Shown: one piece after another, positions 13,394-20,886 of the stretch
How positions within the stretch are numbered: position 1 is the stretch's first letter
Layout of the letters: every line of letters starts with the position of its first letter
From: an uncultured Oscillospiraceae bacterium
GTDB lineage: Bacteria; Bacillota; Clostridia; Oscillospirales; Acutalibacteraceae
Length of the DNA stretch: 27,420 nt
Assembly (NCBI GenBank): GCA_900554535.1
Contig: USIA01000008.1
Span: 1 to 27,420 of the forward strand
Reading direction: 5' to 3'
Notes under the pieces: generated by a model
Databases searched by the model: none
The model's input: only the letters and a program-made list of their open reading frames with translations
Told to the model about the DNA's origin: nothing
Program-made: the position numbers and the translations under genes

Positions 13394-15370
13394 TCATTCT
13401 CCCTTTCTGAGTTCCTCGATGCGGTCACGCAGATATGCTGCGTGTTCGAATTCCAAAATCTTGGCTGCGGCCTTCATTTCCTTGGTCAGGCGCTCAATTT
13501 CCAGCTTGCGCTCGATCGGCGACAGATGCTTTTTCTTGCGCTTGCTCTTTTTCTCTTCCTTCGTCGAGGAAATTTCCAGCACATCGGCAACCTTTTTCTG
13601 AATCGTCTTTGGCGTGATGCCGTGTGCCTGGTTATAGGCTTTTTGGAGACTGCGGCGGCGCTCTGTTTCGCGGATGGCTGCCTCCATGCTGGGCGTTACC
13701 ACGTCGCCATACAAAATGACCTCACCGTTTGCATTGCGGGCTGCGCGGCCAATCGTCTGGATCAAGCTGCGTTCGCTGCGCAGAAAGCCCTCCTTGTCAG
13801 CATCCAAAATTGCAACCAGGCTGACCTCTGGAATATCCAGTCCCTCGCGCAACAGGTTGATGCCGACCAATACATCGAATTCGCCCAGGCGCAGGTCGCG
13901 GATAATCTCCTGACGTTCCACGGTATCGATGTCGTGATGCATATAGCGAACGCGAATTCCGAGATTTTCCAGATAAGCAGTCAAATCCTCAGCCATCTTT
14001 TTGGTCAGCGTTGTCACCAGGACACGCTCCTTGTGCGCAGCACGTACGTTGATTTCCGACACCAGGTCGTCAATTTGCCCATCTGTCGGCTTGACGATAA
14101 CCTCTGGGTCCAGCAGGCCGGTCGGGCGGATGATCTGTTCGACCACCTGCGTGGCCTTTTCCAGCTCAAACTTTCCCGGCGTGGCGCTGACGAAGATCGC
14201 CTGATGGATGTGGCTGTAAAATTCGTCAAAGCTCAAAGGGCGGTTGTCATAGGCGCTCGGCAGACGGAAACCAAAGTCCACCAATGTCTTTTTGCGCGCC
14301 CGATCGCCCGCCAGCATGCCACCGACCTGCGGCAGCGTGACATGGGATTCATCTACAAAGAGCAGGAAATCCTCCGGAAAATAATCGAGCAGCGTAAACG
14401 GCGGGCTGCCCGCCGGGCGACCAGAGAGAACCCGCGAATAGTTTTCGATCCCTTTACAGAAGCCGATTTCCTGTAGCATTTCCATGTCATAGGTGGTGCG
14501 TTCGCGGATGCGCTGCGCCTCGATCAATTTGCCCTGCGATTCGAAAAACCGAACCCGCTCGCGCATCTCTGCCTCGATGTCGCCGATTGCGCGCATCATC
14601 TTTTCGCGCGGAACAATATAATGGGATGCCGGGTAAATGGCCACATGCTTGAGCTCTGCCCTCAATTCACCGGTCAGGGAATTGATTTCACTGATCCGGT
14701 CCACTTCATCCCCAAAGAATTCAATGCGCACAACCACATCGTTAGAATAGGAGGGAAACACCTCCACCACATCGCCCCGCACGCGAAATTTATTGCGTGT
14801 CAGTTCCAGATCGTTGCGCTCATATTGCAATTCTACCAGCTTTTTGAGCAGCGCGTCGCGGTCCTTTTGCATGCCAGGGCGCAGGGAGATCACCATGCTG
14901 CGGTAATCGATCGGGTCACCCAGCGAATAGATGCAGCTTACACTGGACACGATGATGACATCTCGCCGCTCGGAAAGCGCGCTCGTTGCAGAGTGGCGCA
15001 GCTTATCAATTTCGTCATTGATGGCGGAGTCCTTTTCGATATACGTATCGGTCTGGGCGATATACGCTTCCGGCTGATAGTAATCGTAATAGGAGACAAA
15101 ATACTCCACAGCAGAGTTCGGGAAAAAGGCACGGAATTCCGAGCAAAGCTGCGCAGCTAACGTTTTGTTGTGCGCCAAAACGAGGGTGGGCTTTTGCACC
15201 TGCGCGATGATATTCGCCATGGTAAACGTCTTGCCGGAGCCCGTCACGCCCAGCAGCGTCTGCTCCTTATCGCCCCGCCGAATTCCCTCCACCAGCTTGG
15301 CAATGGCCTGTGGCTGGTCACCGGTTGGCTGATACGGCGCCACCAATTGAAATCCTGCCTGTTCACTCAT
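13394..15370 (-). CDS. uvrB: UvrB: excinuclease ABC subunit B
   Basis: UvrB verifies DNA damage and recruits UvrC. The 658-aa protein has Walker A GVTGSGKT (41-48), the beta-hairpin region around SYYDYYQPEAYI, the helicase motifs DESHVTLPQ and QTIGRAARN, and the C-terminal UVR domain (IERLTKEMKAAAKILEFEHA and following, about 620-655) that binds UvrC. The ATG at 15370 is preceded by TTGGAGAG. A lysine-rich stretch (EEKKSKRKKKHL) precedes the UVR domain. It is the first gene of the uvrBA operon, transcribed from a promoter with a candidate SOS box. Confidence 0.97.
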   Translation of the reverse strand: MSEQAGFQLVAPYQPTGDQPQAIAKLVEGIRRGDKEQTLLGVTGSGKTFTMANIIAQVQKPTLVLAHNKTLAAQLCSEFRAFFPNSAVEYFVSYYDYYQPEAYIAQTDTYIEKDSAINDEIDKLRHSATSALSERRDVIIVSSVSCIYSLGDPIDYRSMVISLRPGMQKDRDALLKKLVELQYERNDLELTRNKFRVRGDVVEVFPSYSNDVVVRIEFFGDEVDRISEINSLTGELRAELKHVAIYPASHYIVPREKMMRAIGDIEAEMRERVRFFESQGKLIEAQRIRERTTYDMEMLQEIGFCKGIENYSRVLSGRPAGSPPFTLLDYFPEDFLLFVDESHVTLPQVGGMLAGDRARKKTLVDFGFRLPSAYDNRPLSFDEFYSHIHQAIFVSATPGKFELEKATQVVEQIIRPTGLLDPEVIVKPTDGQIDDLVSEINVRAAHKERVLVTTLTKKMAEDLTAYLENLGIRVRYMHHDIDTVERQEIIRDLRLGEFDVLVGINLLREGLDIPEVSLVAILDADKEGFLRSERSLIQTIGRAARNANGEVILYGDVVTPSMEAAIRETERRRSLQKAYNQAHGITPKTIQKKVADVLEISSTKEEKKSKRKKKHLSPIERKLEIERLTKEMKAAAKILEFEHAAYLRDRIEELRKGE

Positions 15371-15398
15371 GGTTGTCTCTCCAAAATGATCAAAAATT

Positions 15399-15432
15399 CA
15401 TATATCAATTGTCTAAAATAGAACAAACGTTT
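15399..15432 (-). promoter_or_regulatory. uvrBA promoter with near-consensus SOS (LexA) box
   Basis: GAAC-aaac-GTTT (15421-15432) matches the Firmicutes LexA/DinR half-sites GAAC-N4-GTTC at 7 of 8 positions. It overlaps a possible -35 (minus-strand TTGTTC, 15426-15421) placed 16 bp from a -10-like TATATG (15404-15399). Binding here would block RNA polymerase, consistent with DNA-damage induction of uvrBA known in Firmicutes. The lexA gene is not in the window. Confidence 0.55.
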
Positions 15433-15493
15433 CTCATGCTATCTTACCGCGTTCCCTGTTTCTTGTCAATCCCTTTTCACAGCGCCGCAAACA

Positions 15494-15527
15494 GAAAAAA
15501 GCAGCCAACCACGCGATTGTGCTGCTT
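15494..15527 (-). terminator. Intrinsic terminator after cbiK
   Basis: On the minus strand AAGCAGC (15527-15521) pairs with GCTGCTT (15505-15499) across a 15-nt loop and is followed by a run of seven T (15500-15494). It lies 17 bases after the cbiK stop codon. Confidence 0.75.
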
Positions 15528-15544
15528 GCGAATGCGGCTTTGAT

Positions 15545-16318
15545 TCAAGAGCAAAGCGGCTTGGCTTCTGTCATGTGGCGCAGGTAAAAAGCGCGGAAAT
15601 CTGGATCTTCGCCCAGTCCATGCAGGATGAGCTCCACCGCCATTCCAGTGGCTTGCAAAACAGATTTCCAGCTATTAGGATTTTTTCCGGCCATATCCTG
15701 GAATGCGTGTTCTCCGGCCACCAGCATCAGCGGCGCCAGGCGCACCTTTCGATATTTGGTTTTCAGTTGTGGTAAAATATCGTACAAAGTGGGATAACCA
15801 TCTACCGTCGCGACCCAAAGATCCTGCCTGCCGGAGAGTTGCATTCTATAGGCTAATGCCGGATAAACCGCATTGGCGGGGTGCGGAGAGCCGTGCCCCA
15901 TAAAAATTGTGCAGACGCCTGCCTCTTGTGGAAAACGGCTGCAAAGAAGCGCGGATGCTTCGCATAGGTCCCGAGACGTCGCCAGCATAGGCAGACCCAC
16001 GCGGATCGACGCTCGCTTTTGGTAACCGCGCAGGATATGCAGAAGCCGGTCATATTCTTCCCCACAAATCAGGTACGTCGGCTGAACGAGAATCTCGCGG
16101 AAGCCATCGGCCAGCAAAAGCTCCCTCGCCTGCTCCGGCGCATCGATGTGGATGCCGATTTCCGCTAGACTGTGGCGAATACGGCGGCTGGTATAGGCCA
16201 CAGCTATGTGGTGGCCCGGATACGCCTTTCGGATTTCAGCTTCCACAGCGCCGATGGTATTGGCGCGTGTTTTCGCGTAACGGGTGCCAAAGCTGGCCAC
16301 TAGAATTGCCTGAGGCAA
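15545..16318 (-). CDS. cbiK: CbiK-type sirohydrochlorin cobaltochelatase
   Basis: CbiK inserts cobalt into sirohydrochlorin (precorrin-2/factor II) in oxygen-independent cobalamin synthesis; class II chelatases of this type can also serve in siroheme formation. The 257-aa protein matches family length. Metal-binding histidines are seen in MGHGSPHPAN (His142) and LVAGEHAFQDMAG (His204), with EEYDRLL (87-93) and SWKS (216-219) as further family-like stretches. The start is a TTG at 16318-16316, supported by GGAGG seven bases upstream; no ATG fits. No other cobalamin or siroheme gene is in the window, so it stands alone. It follows radC by 27 bases on the same strand and has its own terminator. 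Confidence 0.9.
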   Translation of the reverse strand: MPQAILVASFGTRYAKTRANTIGAVEAEIRKAYPGHHIAVAYTSRRIRHSLAEIGIHIDAPEQARELLLADGFREILVQPTYLICGEEYDRLLHILRGYQKRASIRVGLPMLATSRDLCEASALLCSRFPQEAGVCTIFMGHGSPHPANAVYPALAYRMQLSGRQDLWVATVDGYPTLYDILPQLKTKYRKVRLAPLMLVAGEHAFQDMAGKNPNSWKSVLQATGMAVELILHGLGEDPDFRAFYLRHMTEAKPLCS

Positions 16319-16345
16319 ATGAATTCCTCCATCTTCCTGATTGAT

Positions 16346-17119
16346 TTAATCGTCATCTTCTTGGTCGGGGTTGGCTACACGGCGGAACGGAGGGGAGCTG
16401 AGGTCCGCCGGCTCTTCAGACAGCACGTCGAGCTGGCGCAGCAGGCCGCTCTGATAGAGCGACACATAGTCGTTGCCCGCAAAAATGACGTGGTCCACCA
16501 ACATGACTTCCACGTTTTTGAGCGCAGCCGCCACCTCACGCGTCGCCTCCAGATCTTGACGCGAGGGCAGCAGGTCGCCGCTGGGATGGTTGTGTGCCAG
16601 ATATGCATAAACCGCGTCGTACTGCACGGCTTTTTGGACAAGGCGTTTGATATAGATGTTGGCCGTGATGGCCGTGCCCTCGTCAATCATATCGCAAAAC
16701 AATAAATGGCTGCGGCTGTCCAGCAGCAAAAGCCCCACATATTCGTGCTGGCGGCCGACAAACAGGGTTCGTAGATAGTCGATCGCGTCCTGTGGCCCGG
16801 CAAAGCGGCTTTGCGTCTGGCTGCTGCGCAGGTAGCGGCGGTAGGCATCTGGCAGCAATTTGAGTAACAGAGCCGTGTTCTCGCCGACTCCTTTGACCTT
16901 GACCAGCTCTTCCACCGGCGCATCCAACACATCAGCCAGACTGCCAAAGCGGTCGATCAGGCGATGCGCAATCGGATTGGTGTCCTGGTATGGAATGCTA
17001 TAAAATAAAAGCAGTTCCAGCACTTCATGTTCGGCAAATCCATCCAGTCCATTTTTGCGATAGCGATCTCGCAACCGTTGCCGATGGCCAGCATGTAAAT
17101 TTTTTGAATCCCCCGCCAT
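16346..17119 (-). CDS. radC: RadC/JAB-domain protein
   Basis: The 257-aa product contains an N-terminal helix-hairpin-helix part (VKVKGVGENTALLLKLLPDA) and a C-terminal JAMM/MPN+ metal site, HNHPSGDLLPSRQD, with the Glu/His/Asp pattern of the family. RadC was once linked to DNA repair; its biochemical role is unsettled. The start was set at ATG 17119, preceded by GGAAGGGGTGG, because two earlier ATGs (17161 and 17152) overlap the TATAAT box of the promoter. It is slightly longer than usual (about 225-230 aa), the extra being an acidic tail ending QEDDD. cbiK follows on the same strand. Confidence 0.93.
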   Translation of the reverse strand: MAGDSKNLHAGHRQRLRDRYRKNGLDGFAEHEVLELLLFYSIPYQDTNPIAHRLIDRFGSLADVLDAPVEELVKVKGVGENTALLLKLLPDAYRRYLRSSQTQSRFAGPQDAIDYLRTLFVGRQHEYVGLLLLDSRSHLLFCDMIDEGTAITANIYIKRLVQKAVQYDAVYAYLAHNHPSGDLLPSRQDLEATREVAAALKNVEVMLVDHVIFAGNDYVSLYQSGLLRQLDVLSEEPADLSSPPFRRVANPDQEDDD

Positions 17120-17152
17120 TTTCGAGCCACCCCTTCCGACTCCTTTCCCCAT

Positions 17153-17181
17153 ATTATACACGAAACACGGTGTTTTGAAAA
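17153..17181 (-). promoter_or_regulatory. radC promoter with embedded dyad
   Basis: Minus strand: TTTTCA (17181-17176), 17-bp spacer, perfect TATAAT (17158-17153). The spacer contains the 13-bp dyad AAACACCGTGTTT (17175-17163; 6 + 1 + 6 bp), an ideal position for a repressor. No known regulator consensus is claimed. Confidence 0.6.
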
Positions 17182-17446
17182 GAACGAGGCAAATCGACGG
17201 CCAATAAAAGGCATACGCGAATTTTCATGCCTAAAACTGTGAAACATTCATTTTGACTAATTGATGGGATTTACAGTGTTTTTTCTTTTGAATTTCACTG
17301 TTTTTAGGGCTTGCTGCTCCGGAGGATTTCTTCCTCGGTGGTACTGCCGGTGGGCGGCGGGTTATTTAGTTGTGTAAAATTCTCAAACAATATGGCAGTT
17401 TAGGTCCATATTGGTCCGAAGATGACACATCCCGGAAACGCACAAT
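17182..17446. other. Intergenic stretch, nothing recognised
   Basis: About 265 bases between the radC promoter and the DAK-like gene end. It holds a bulged GAGGA/TCCTC hairpin near 17321-17337 and scattered T-runs, but no ORF with a ribosome site, no tRNA, and no clear terminator for the DAK-like gene. Confidence 0.4.
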
Positions 17447-17698
17447 TTATCCCTTTAAACCTCTTGATTGTCTATCCATATCTTCAATTACAATGTCATA
17501 GATTTCTCCTAGGCCAGCACAATATTCAAGGACTTTCCAAGGTTCATTGGTATGGAAATGAATTTTGATTACCTTTTCGTCTCCAATGGCCAATAAGCAG
17601 TCACCTTTAAAATTTTTTGCGAAATAATCATTGATTTTGCCCTCGTTAAGATTTTCTCCCTCAATCAATAATTGCGTATCATATTTAAACTCCAACAT
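17447..17698 (-). CDS. Stand-alone FakA/DAK2-type C-terminal domain protein (83 aa)
   Basis: The protein MLEFKYDTQLLIEGENLN... resembles the C-terminal domain of FakA/YloV-type fatty-acid kinases (the EFLV-GENL start, GD-LLAIGDEKVIKIHFHTNEP at 32-53, and KVLEYC--LGEIYDIVIEDMDRQ at 55-77). FakA proteins normally carry an N-terminal DAK2 nucleotide-binding domain and a middle cysteine-dependent domain; neither is present. The ATG at 17698 follows GGAGG with a 9-nt spacer, and a good promoter lies upstream, so this is an independent small gene and not a gene fragment. Function of the lone domain is unknown; it might bind a FakB-like partner. Family likeness is by eye. Confidence 0.75.
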   Translation of the reverse strand: MLEFKYDTQLLIEGENLNEGKINDYFAKNFKGDCLLAIGDEKVIKIHFHTNEPWKVLEYCAGLGEIYDIVIEDMDRQSRGLKG

Positions 17699-17738
17699 TG
17701 TTTTGCGCCTCCATAATTTTCTAGTTGTAGATGATTTC

Positions 17739-17767
17739 ATTATACTATGCCCAGTTGTTTTTGGAAA
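17739..17767 (-). promoter_or_regulatory. Promoter of the DAK-like small gene
   Basis: Minus strand TTTCCA (17767-17762), 17-bp spacer, perfect TATAAT (17744-17739). Transcription would begin about 34 bases before the ATG at 17698. Confidence 0.6.
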
Positions 17768-17803
17768 TAGAGAAATTGGAAGCTGAATACATGGAAATAA
17801 TTT

Positions 17804-17920
17804 TCAATATAAGGAATTTTCAGACAAAAAGTCCATAAAAAGAATAGATGCTACCATCCAGATCAGTGGCAGTGTGGCGCCTTCGTGATAATTGACAGTA
17901 GCCACAATCCATCCATTGGT
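17804..17920 (-). other. Open frame of 38 codons, possible gene remnant
   Basis: Between stops at 17923-17921 and 17806-17804 the minus strand reads WIVATVNYHEGATLPLIWMV followed by ASILFMDFLSENSLY, which looks like the end of a membrane protein. No start codon with a ribosome site is present. It might be a relic of a lost gene or a chance frame. The rest of 17768-17984 shows nothing else. Confidence 0.2.
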
Positions 17921-18032
17921 TTATACTTTTGGCACTCACCTGCCAAAACCGTAAATGCCGCGAAATCCTTCAAAATAAGGCTCTGTGACACTTGATACGC
18001 ACAAAAGGGTTTTTCTTTCGACGTTTCTATGC

Positions 18033-18060
18033 TATAATCGGTTAGATAAGAAAGAGGGTG
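18033..18060 (+). promoter_or_regulatory. -10 box and ribosome site of the RluA-family gene
   Basis: A perfect TATAAT at 18033-18038 with only a T-rich -35 would start transcription near 18045. Ribosome-binding sequence AGAGGGTG at 18053-18060 precedes the TTG at 18066. This rules out upstream in-frame starts such as 17985, which lies before the transcription start. Confidence 0.55.
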
Positions 18061-18065
18061 CCCGA

Positions 18066-19025
18066 TTGAAAACCGTCACCATTGGCGAAAACGATGCTGG
18101 CCAACGTCTGGACAAGTTTCTGACCAAGACGTTCCCCAACTTGCCGCAGTCGATGCTGTATAAGGCGATCCGCAAAAAGGACATCAAGTTGGGCGGCAAG
18201 CGCTGTCCAATCAATGCGCGCCTCTGCGCAGGGGATGTACTGACCTTATATTTAAAGGATGAATTTTTGCAGCAGGCGCCAGAGCAGTTTGATTTTTTAA
18301 AGGCGCCACAAAAGCTTCATATTCTTTACGAAGATGAGAACCTGCTTTTGGTGGATAAGCAGCCCGGCCTGATCGTGCATCCGGATGCGCATTACCATTT
18401 TGATTCTCTGATTGCGCGCATCCAGCATTATCTGTATGCAAAGGGCGAATATGACCCCCACGCTGAGCAGAGTTTTGCTCCCGCTTTGGTCAACCGCATT
18501 GACCGAAATACAGGCGGCATTGTTATAGCGGCCAAAAATGCGGAGGCATTACGCATTTTGAACCAGAAACTCAAGGACCGCGAGCTGTGTAAGGAATATC
18601 TCTGTCTGGTGCATGGCCATTTGCACCCACAGGAAGCGACGTTGGAGGGCTTTCTAGAAAAAAACGAACGGCAAAATCGCGTCTATATCCATAAACGGCC
18701 GGTGCCTGGTGGCAAGACAATCCGCACACGTTATCGCGTCTTACAGGAAAAGCGGGACTGTTCCCTATTGGAGGTAACGCTTCTGACTGGCCGCACCCAT
18801 CAAATCCGTGCCCACATGGCCAGCATCGGCCACCCGCTGCTGGGCGACGGCAAATATGGCACCAATGCGCAAAATAAGCCGTTTGGCCTACGTTATCAGG
18901 CATTATATTCCTATAAACTGCGGTTTCACTTTACGACAGACGCGGGCTGCCTGGCATACCTGAATGGAATGACGGTCGAAGCCAAAGACATCTGGTTTTT
19001 GCCGCTGTTTGCTCAATGGCCTTAA
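18066..19025 (+). CDS. RluA-family RNA pseudouridine synthase
   Basis: The enzyme isomerises specific uridines of rRNA or tRNA to pseudouridine. The 319-aa product has an N-terminal S4 RNA-binding domain (RLDKFLTKTFPNLPQSML to about residue 62) and the catalytic domain with VNRIDRNTGG (142-151), where Asp146 is the expected catalytic residue (family HRLD-x2-TSG; here His is Asn and Ser is Gly, as I recall from some Firmicute members). GRTHQIRAHMASIGHPLLGD is the second hallmark. The start is TTG 18066, based on the ribosome site and promoter position; the next in-frame ATG would cut into the S4 domain. RluD versus other RluA paralogues cannot be settled by eye. Confidence 0.9.
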   Translation: MKTVTIGENDAGQRLDKFLTKTFPNLPQSMLYKAIRKKDIKLGGKRCPINARLCAGDVLTLYLKDEFLQQAPEQFDFLKAPQKLHILYEDENLLLVDKQPGLIVHPDAHYHFDSLIARIQHYLYAKGEYDPHAEQSFAPALVNRIDRNTGGIVIAAKNAEALRILNQKLKDRELCKEYLCLVHGHLHPQEATLEGFLEKNERQNRVYIHKRPVPGGKTIRTRYRVLQEKRDCSLLEVTLLTGRTHQIRAHMASIGHPLLGDGKYGTNAQNKPFGLRYQALYSYKLRFHFTTDAGCLAYLNGMTVEAKDIWFLPLFAQWP

Positions 19026-19030
19026 GGCAA

Positions 19031-19057
19031 TTCACTGTTGGTGAACAGCATTTTTTT
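19031..19057 (+). terminator. Weak intrinsic terminator after the pseudouridine synthase
   Basis: CTGTT-GGTG-AACAG (19035-19048) is followed by CATTTTTTT. The stem is only 5 bp, with an alternative TTCAC/GTGAA pairing, but the T-run is good and it lies directly after the stop codon. Confidence 0.55.
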
Positions 19058-19169
19058 GCTGGTACTGAGGACAGAAAAGGCTGCTCGTATACCAGCATAG
19101 CGGGCCATTGTCAGCTTGGCCTTACCTTTGATTTTCAGTCAGACTTCCAAAAAGAAAGGACAAAACGTT

Positions 19170-20525
19170 ATGGCTACCAATTATGAACGGTTTGGCCTGA
19201 CGCCCGACTGTAATCTGCGGCAGTTGAAGCATGCTTATCGAAAGCTACGGCGGGAGCTGCCCCCCGGCGACAAGGCGGCCGCGGTTTCCCTTCGAAAGGA
19301 ATATGATGACTTGCGCAGTGACCTGCGGCTGCGCAGAAAGGATGTCCCGGCAATTGTCAGTTTTTTTAGTCGTTTTGGCTTTCTCACTTTTGGCATCGCT
19401 GTGGGCATTGTTGTCGCGGCCTGCCTGGTGCATTATTTTCTCTCACTGATTACTCCAAACTTTTTTCCAAATTCCGCCTATCCGGATCTGGCCCTGCGCT
19501 TTAGTAAAGCACTGGCCGGATACATTGGGCACCTGGTTTTTTATATATGCTTTGTTCTGATCTATATTTTCAGCAGCTTGCGCCGTAGAAAAACAACTGG
19601 CATGCGCCATTTGTGCGCAGGCTTTGTGTTTGGCTGTATCGTGCTGGGGCTGGGATTGCTGCTGCCCACCAATCTGTTCAGCAATACGGGAGCCATGCTG
19701 ATGGACCTCCCCAACTTGCGGTCGGGCAAGCTGGCAGTGGCAGAACATGTGCAGATCAGTCCGGCAGTTTCGCGCATCACAATTCCCTTCGGAGAATCCC
19801 TGCATGCAGGTGTCAAACATACGATTTATTTCCCGAAAGACACCTATACGGGCGATGGGGATATTGCGACGGTCTATTACCTGCCGCACACCCGTGCAGC
19901 AGGAAAAATTGATTTGGAGGCCAAGAAAGCGGACTTGCTCTCTTTTTCAAACGGCATAGCAAGAACCGTTGACGCGGCCGGCCATACCCTTTCCATAGAA
20001 CGGGACACCGGCATCTTTCAGATGCAAAAACAGGACGGCACCTTGGTACAGGCAGCACTGCCCCGTATGTCCAATGGCTTTCTCAGTGGACGGGTTGGGA
20101 TCGGCACATTGCCAAGCGGAAACGGTTTTGCCTGCTATACGGTTGGTCAGCAGACTATGCTGGCGGTGTTGGATCCGCAGACTGGCGAATATAAAGGAAA
20201 TTGGGACTTGGGCAATGGAACGCCTTGCGCACTATACCAAAACAACAATCTGTTGTTGATCTTGACGCGGCAGGCCGAGGGAAACTCTTCTCTGCTCAGC
20301 CAATATGACTATTCCCTTGCCCTTTATGATGCCAAGACCAGTACTTTGCTGTATCAATCCAAGAAACCCGTTGTTTCCCGCGCCGAACTGGACGTTGGCG
20401 GATTTACGGCGAATTCCGTCTGGTTGACAAAATCCTCTACCTTTGAAAATCAGGCGGAATTTCGCTTTGTACTGCCCGCAGATTGTATGCAGCAGTTGAA
20501 GAAACCGATGGCAACGTATTATTGA
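19170..20525 (+). CDS. Membrane protein with J-like N-terminus lacking HPD (451 aa)
   Basis: The ATG at 19170 follows AAAGGA. Residues 1-55 (NYERFGLTPDCNLRQLKHAY, then RKLRRELPPGDKAA...LRKEYDDLRSD) follow the J-domain pattern of helix-loop-helix with an AYRKL helix II, but the HPD tripeptide that activates DnaK is replaced by PPGD. Three hydrophobic helices follow (about 70-94, 117-136 and 148-166). The remaining 285 residues are beta-rich and polar, with segments such as MLAVLDPQTGEYKGNWDLG that resemble a beta-propeller blade, probably outside the cell. I do not recognise the whole family. It appears monocistronic: a terminator-like hairpin precedes it and a separate promoter follows. A co-chaperone role is unlikely without HPD. 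Confidence 0.8.
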   Translation: MATNYERFGLTPDCNLRQLKHAYRKLRRELPPGDKAAAVSLRKEYDDLRSDLRLRRKDVPAIVSFFSRFGFLTFGIAVGIVVAACLVHYFLSLITPNFFPNSAYPDLALRFSKALAGYIGHLVFYICFVLIYIFSSLRRRKTTGMRHLCAGFVFGCIVLGLGLLLPTNLFSNTGAMLMDLPNLRSGKLAVAEHVQISPAVSRITIPFGESLHAGVKHTIYFPKDTYTGDGDIATVYYLPHTRAAGKIDLEAKKADLLSFSNGIARTVDAAGHTLSIERDTGIFQMQKQDGTLVQAALPRMSNGFLSGRVGIGTLPSGNGFACYTVGQQTMLAVLDPQTGEYKGNWDLGNGTPCALYQNNNLLLILTRQAEGNSSLLSQYDYSLALYDAKTSTLLYQSKKPVVSRAELDVGGFTANSVWLTKSSTFENQAEFRFVLPADCMQQLKKPMATYY

Positions 20526-20560
20526 AATTGGACGCAGTCAATGAAACTTACAATTTCTGC

Positions 20561-20589
20561 TTGTCCTTGGCATCAAAATATGCTATAAT
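20561..20589 (+). promoter_or_regulatory. Strong orphan promoter
   Basis: TTGTCC (20561-20566), 17-bp spacer, perfect TATAAT (20584-20589). It is one of the best-formed promoters in the window, yet no convincing plus-strand gene follows for about 2.4 kb. It drives the candidate small RNA below. Confidence 0.7.
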
Positions 20590-20595
20590 GTACCT

Positions 20596-20695
20596 GTTCC
20601 CCGAGGAGCGGGGTTTTAAAAATTGAGAGAAGATCATTGCAAACAGGCAGCCTTCAACAAGAAAGGCTGCCTGTTTGCGTTTAATTTCGGGTTTT
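20596..20695 (+). ncRNA. Candidate small RNA with two hairpins
   Basis: From the predicted start near 20596 the transcript folds into CCCCG-AGGAG-CGGGG (20599-20613), exposing AGGAG in the loop, then a single-stranded purine-rich stretch (about 20618-20638). A perfect 16-bp terminator-type stem follows (20639-20654 with 20663-20678, 8-nt loop) and then a T-rich tail. Length would be about 95-100 nt. It does not match tRNA, 6S, tmRNA or SRP RNA as I know them. The GGA-in-loop hairpin is the type bound by CsrA-like proteins or usable against Shine-Dalgarno-complementary sequences; both are speculation. Confidence 0.5.
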
Positions 20696-20886
20696 TCGCC
20701 GCAATCCGCTGTACTGTGACTTGTTCACACTGTCTGATCGGCCAAAAGAGACTTTGCGCCTTCTCATGCATCGTTTTCGTCAGAGCAGCGCCGCGCTTGC
20801 ACGCTTTATGCTGGGATAAGAAGGATTTATAACAGGATAAAATGGGCTAAAGCATAGGCAATCGAAATAATACACTAAAGCGTGGC
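20696..20886. other. Intergenic stretch, nothing recognised
   Basis: About 190 bases between the candidate small RNA and the 3' end of the ygiQ-type gene. I see no ORF with a ribosome site and no intrinsic terminator for the minus-strand gene. Confidence 0.4.

Noticed and set aside
13391..14476. 361-codon plus-strand frame opposite uvrB
   Set aside because: Shadow of uvrB; composition is that of an antisense translation and no start signal is present.
17804..17920. Membrane-protein-like 38-codon minus frame as a real gene
   Set aside because: No start codon with a ribosome site; kept only as a possible remnant.
20623..20832. 69-codon Cys-rich frame (TTG start) in the candidate small RNA
   Set aside because: The start is 14 nt from the AGGAG loop, that AGGAG is held in a hairpin loop, and the 16-bp terminator stem lies early in the frame.
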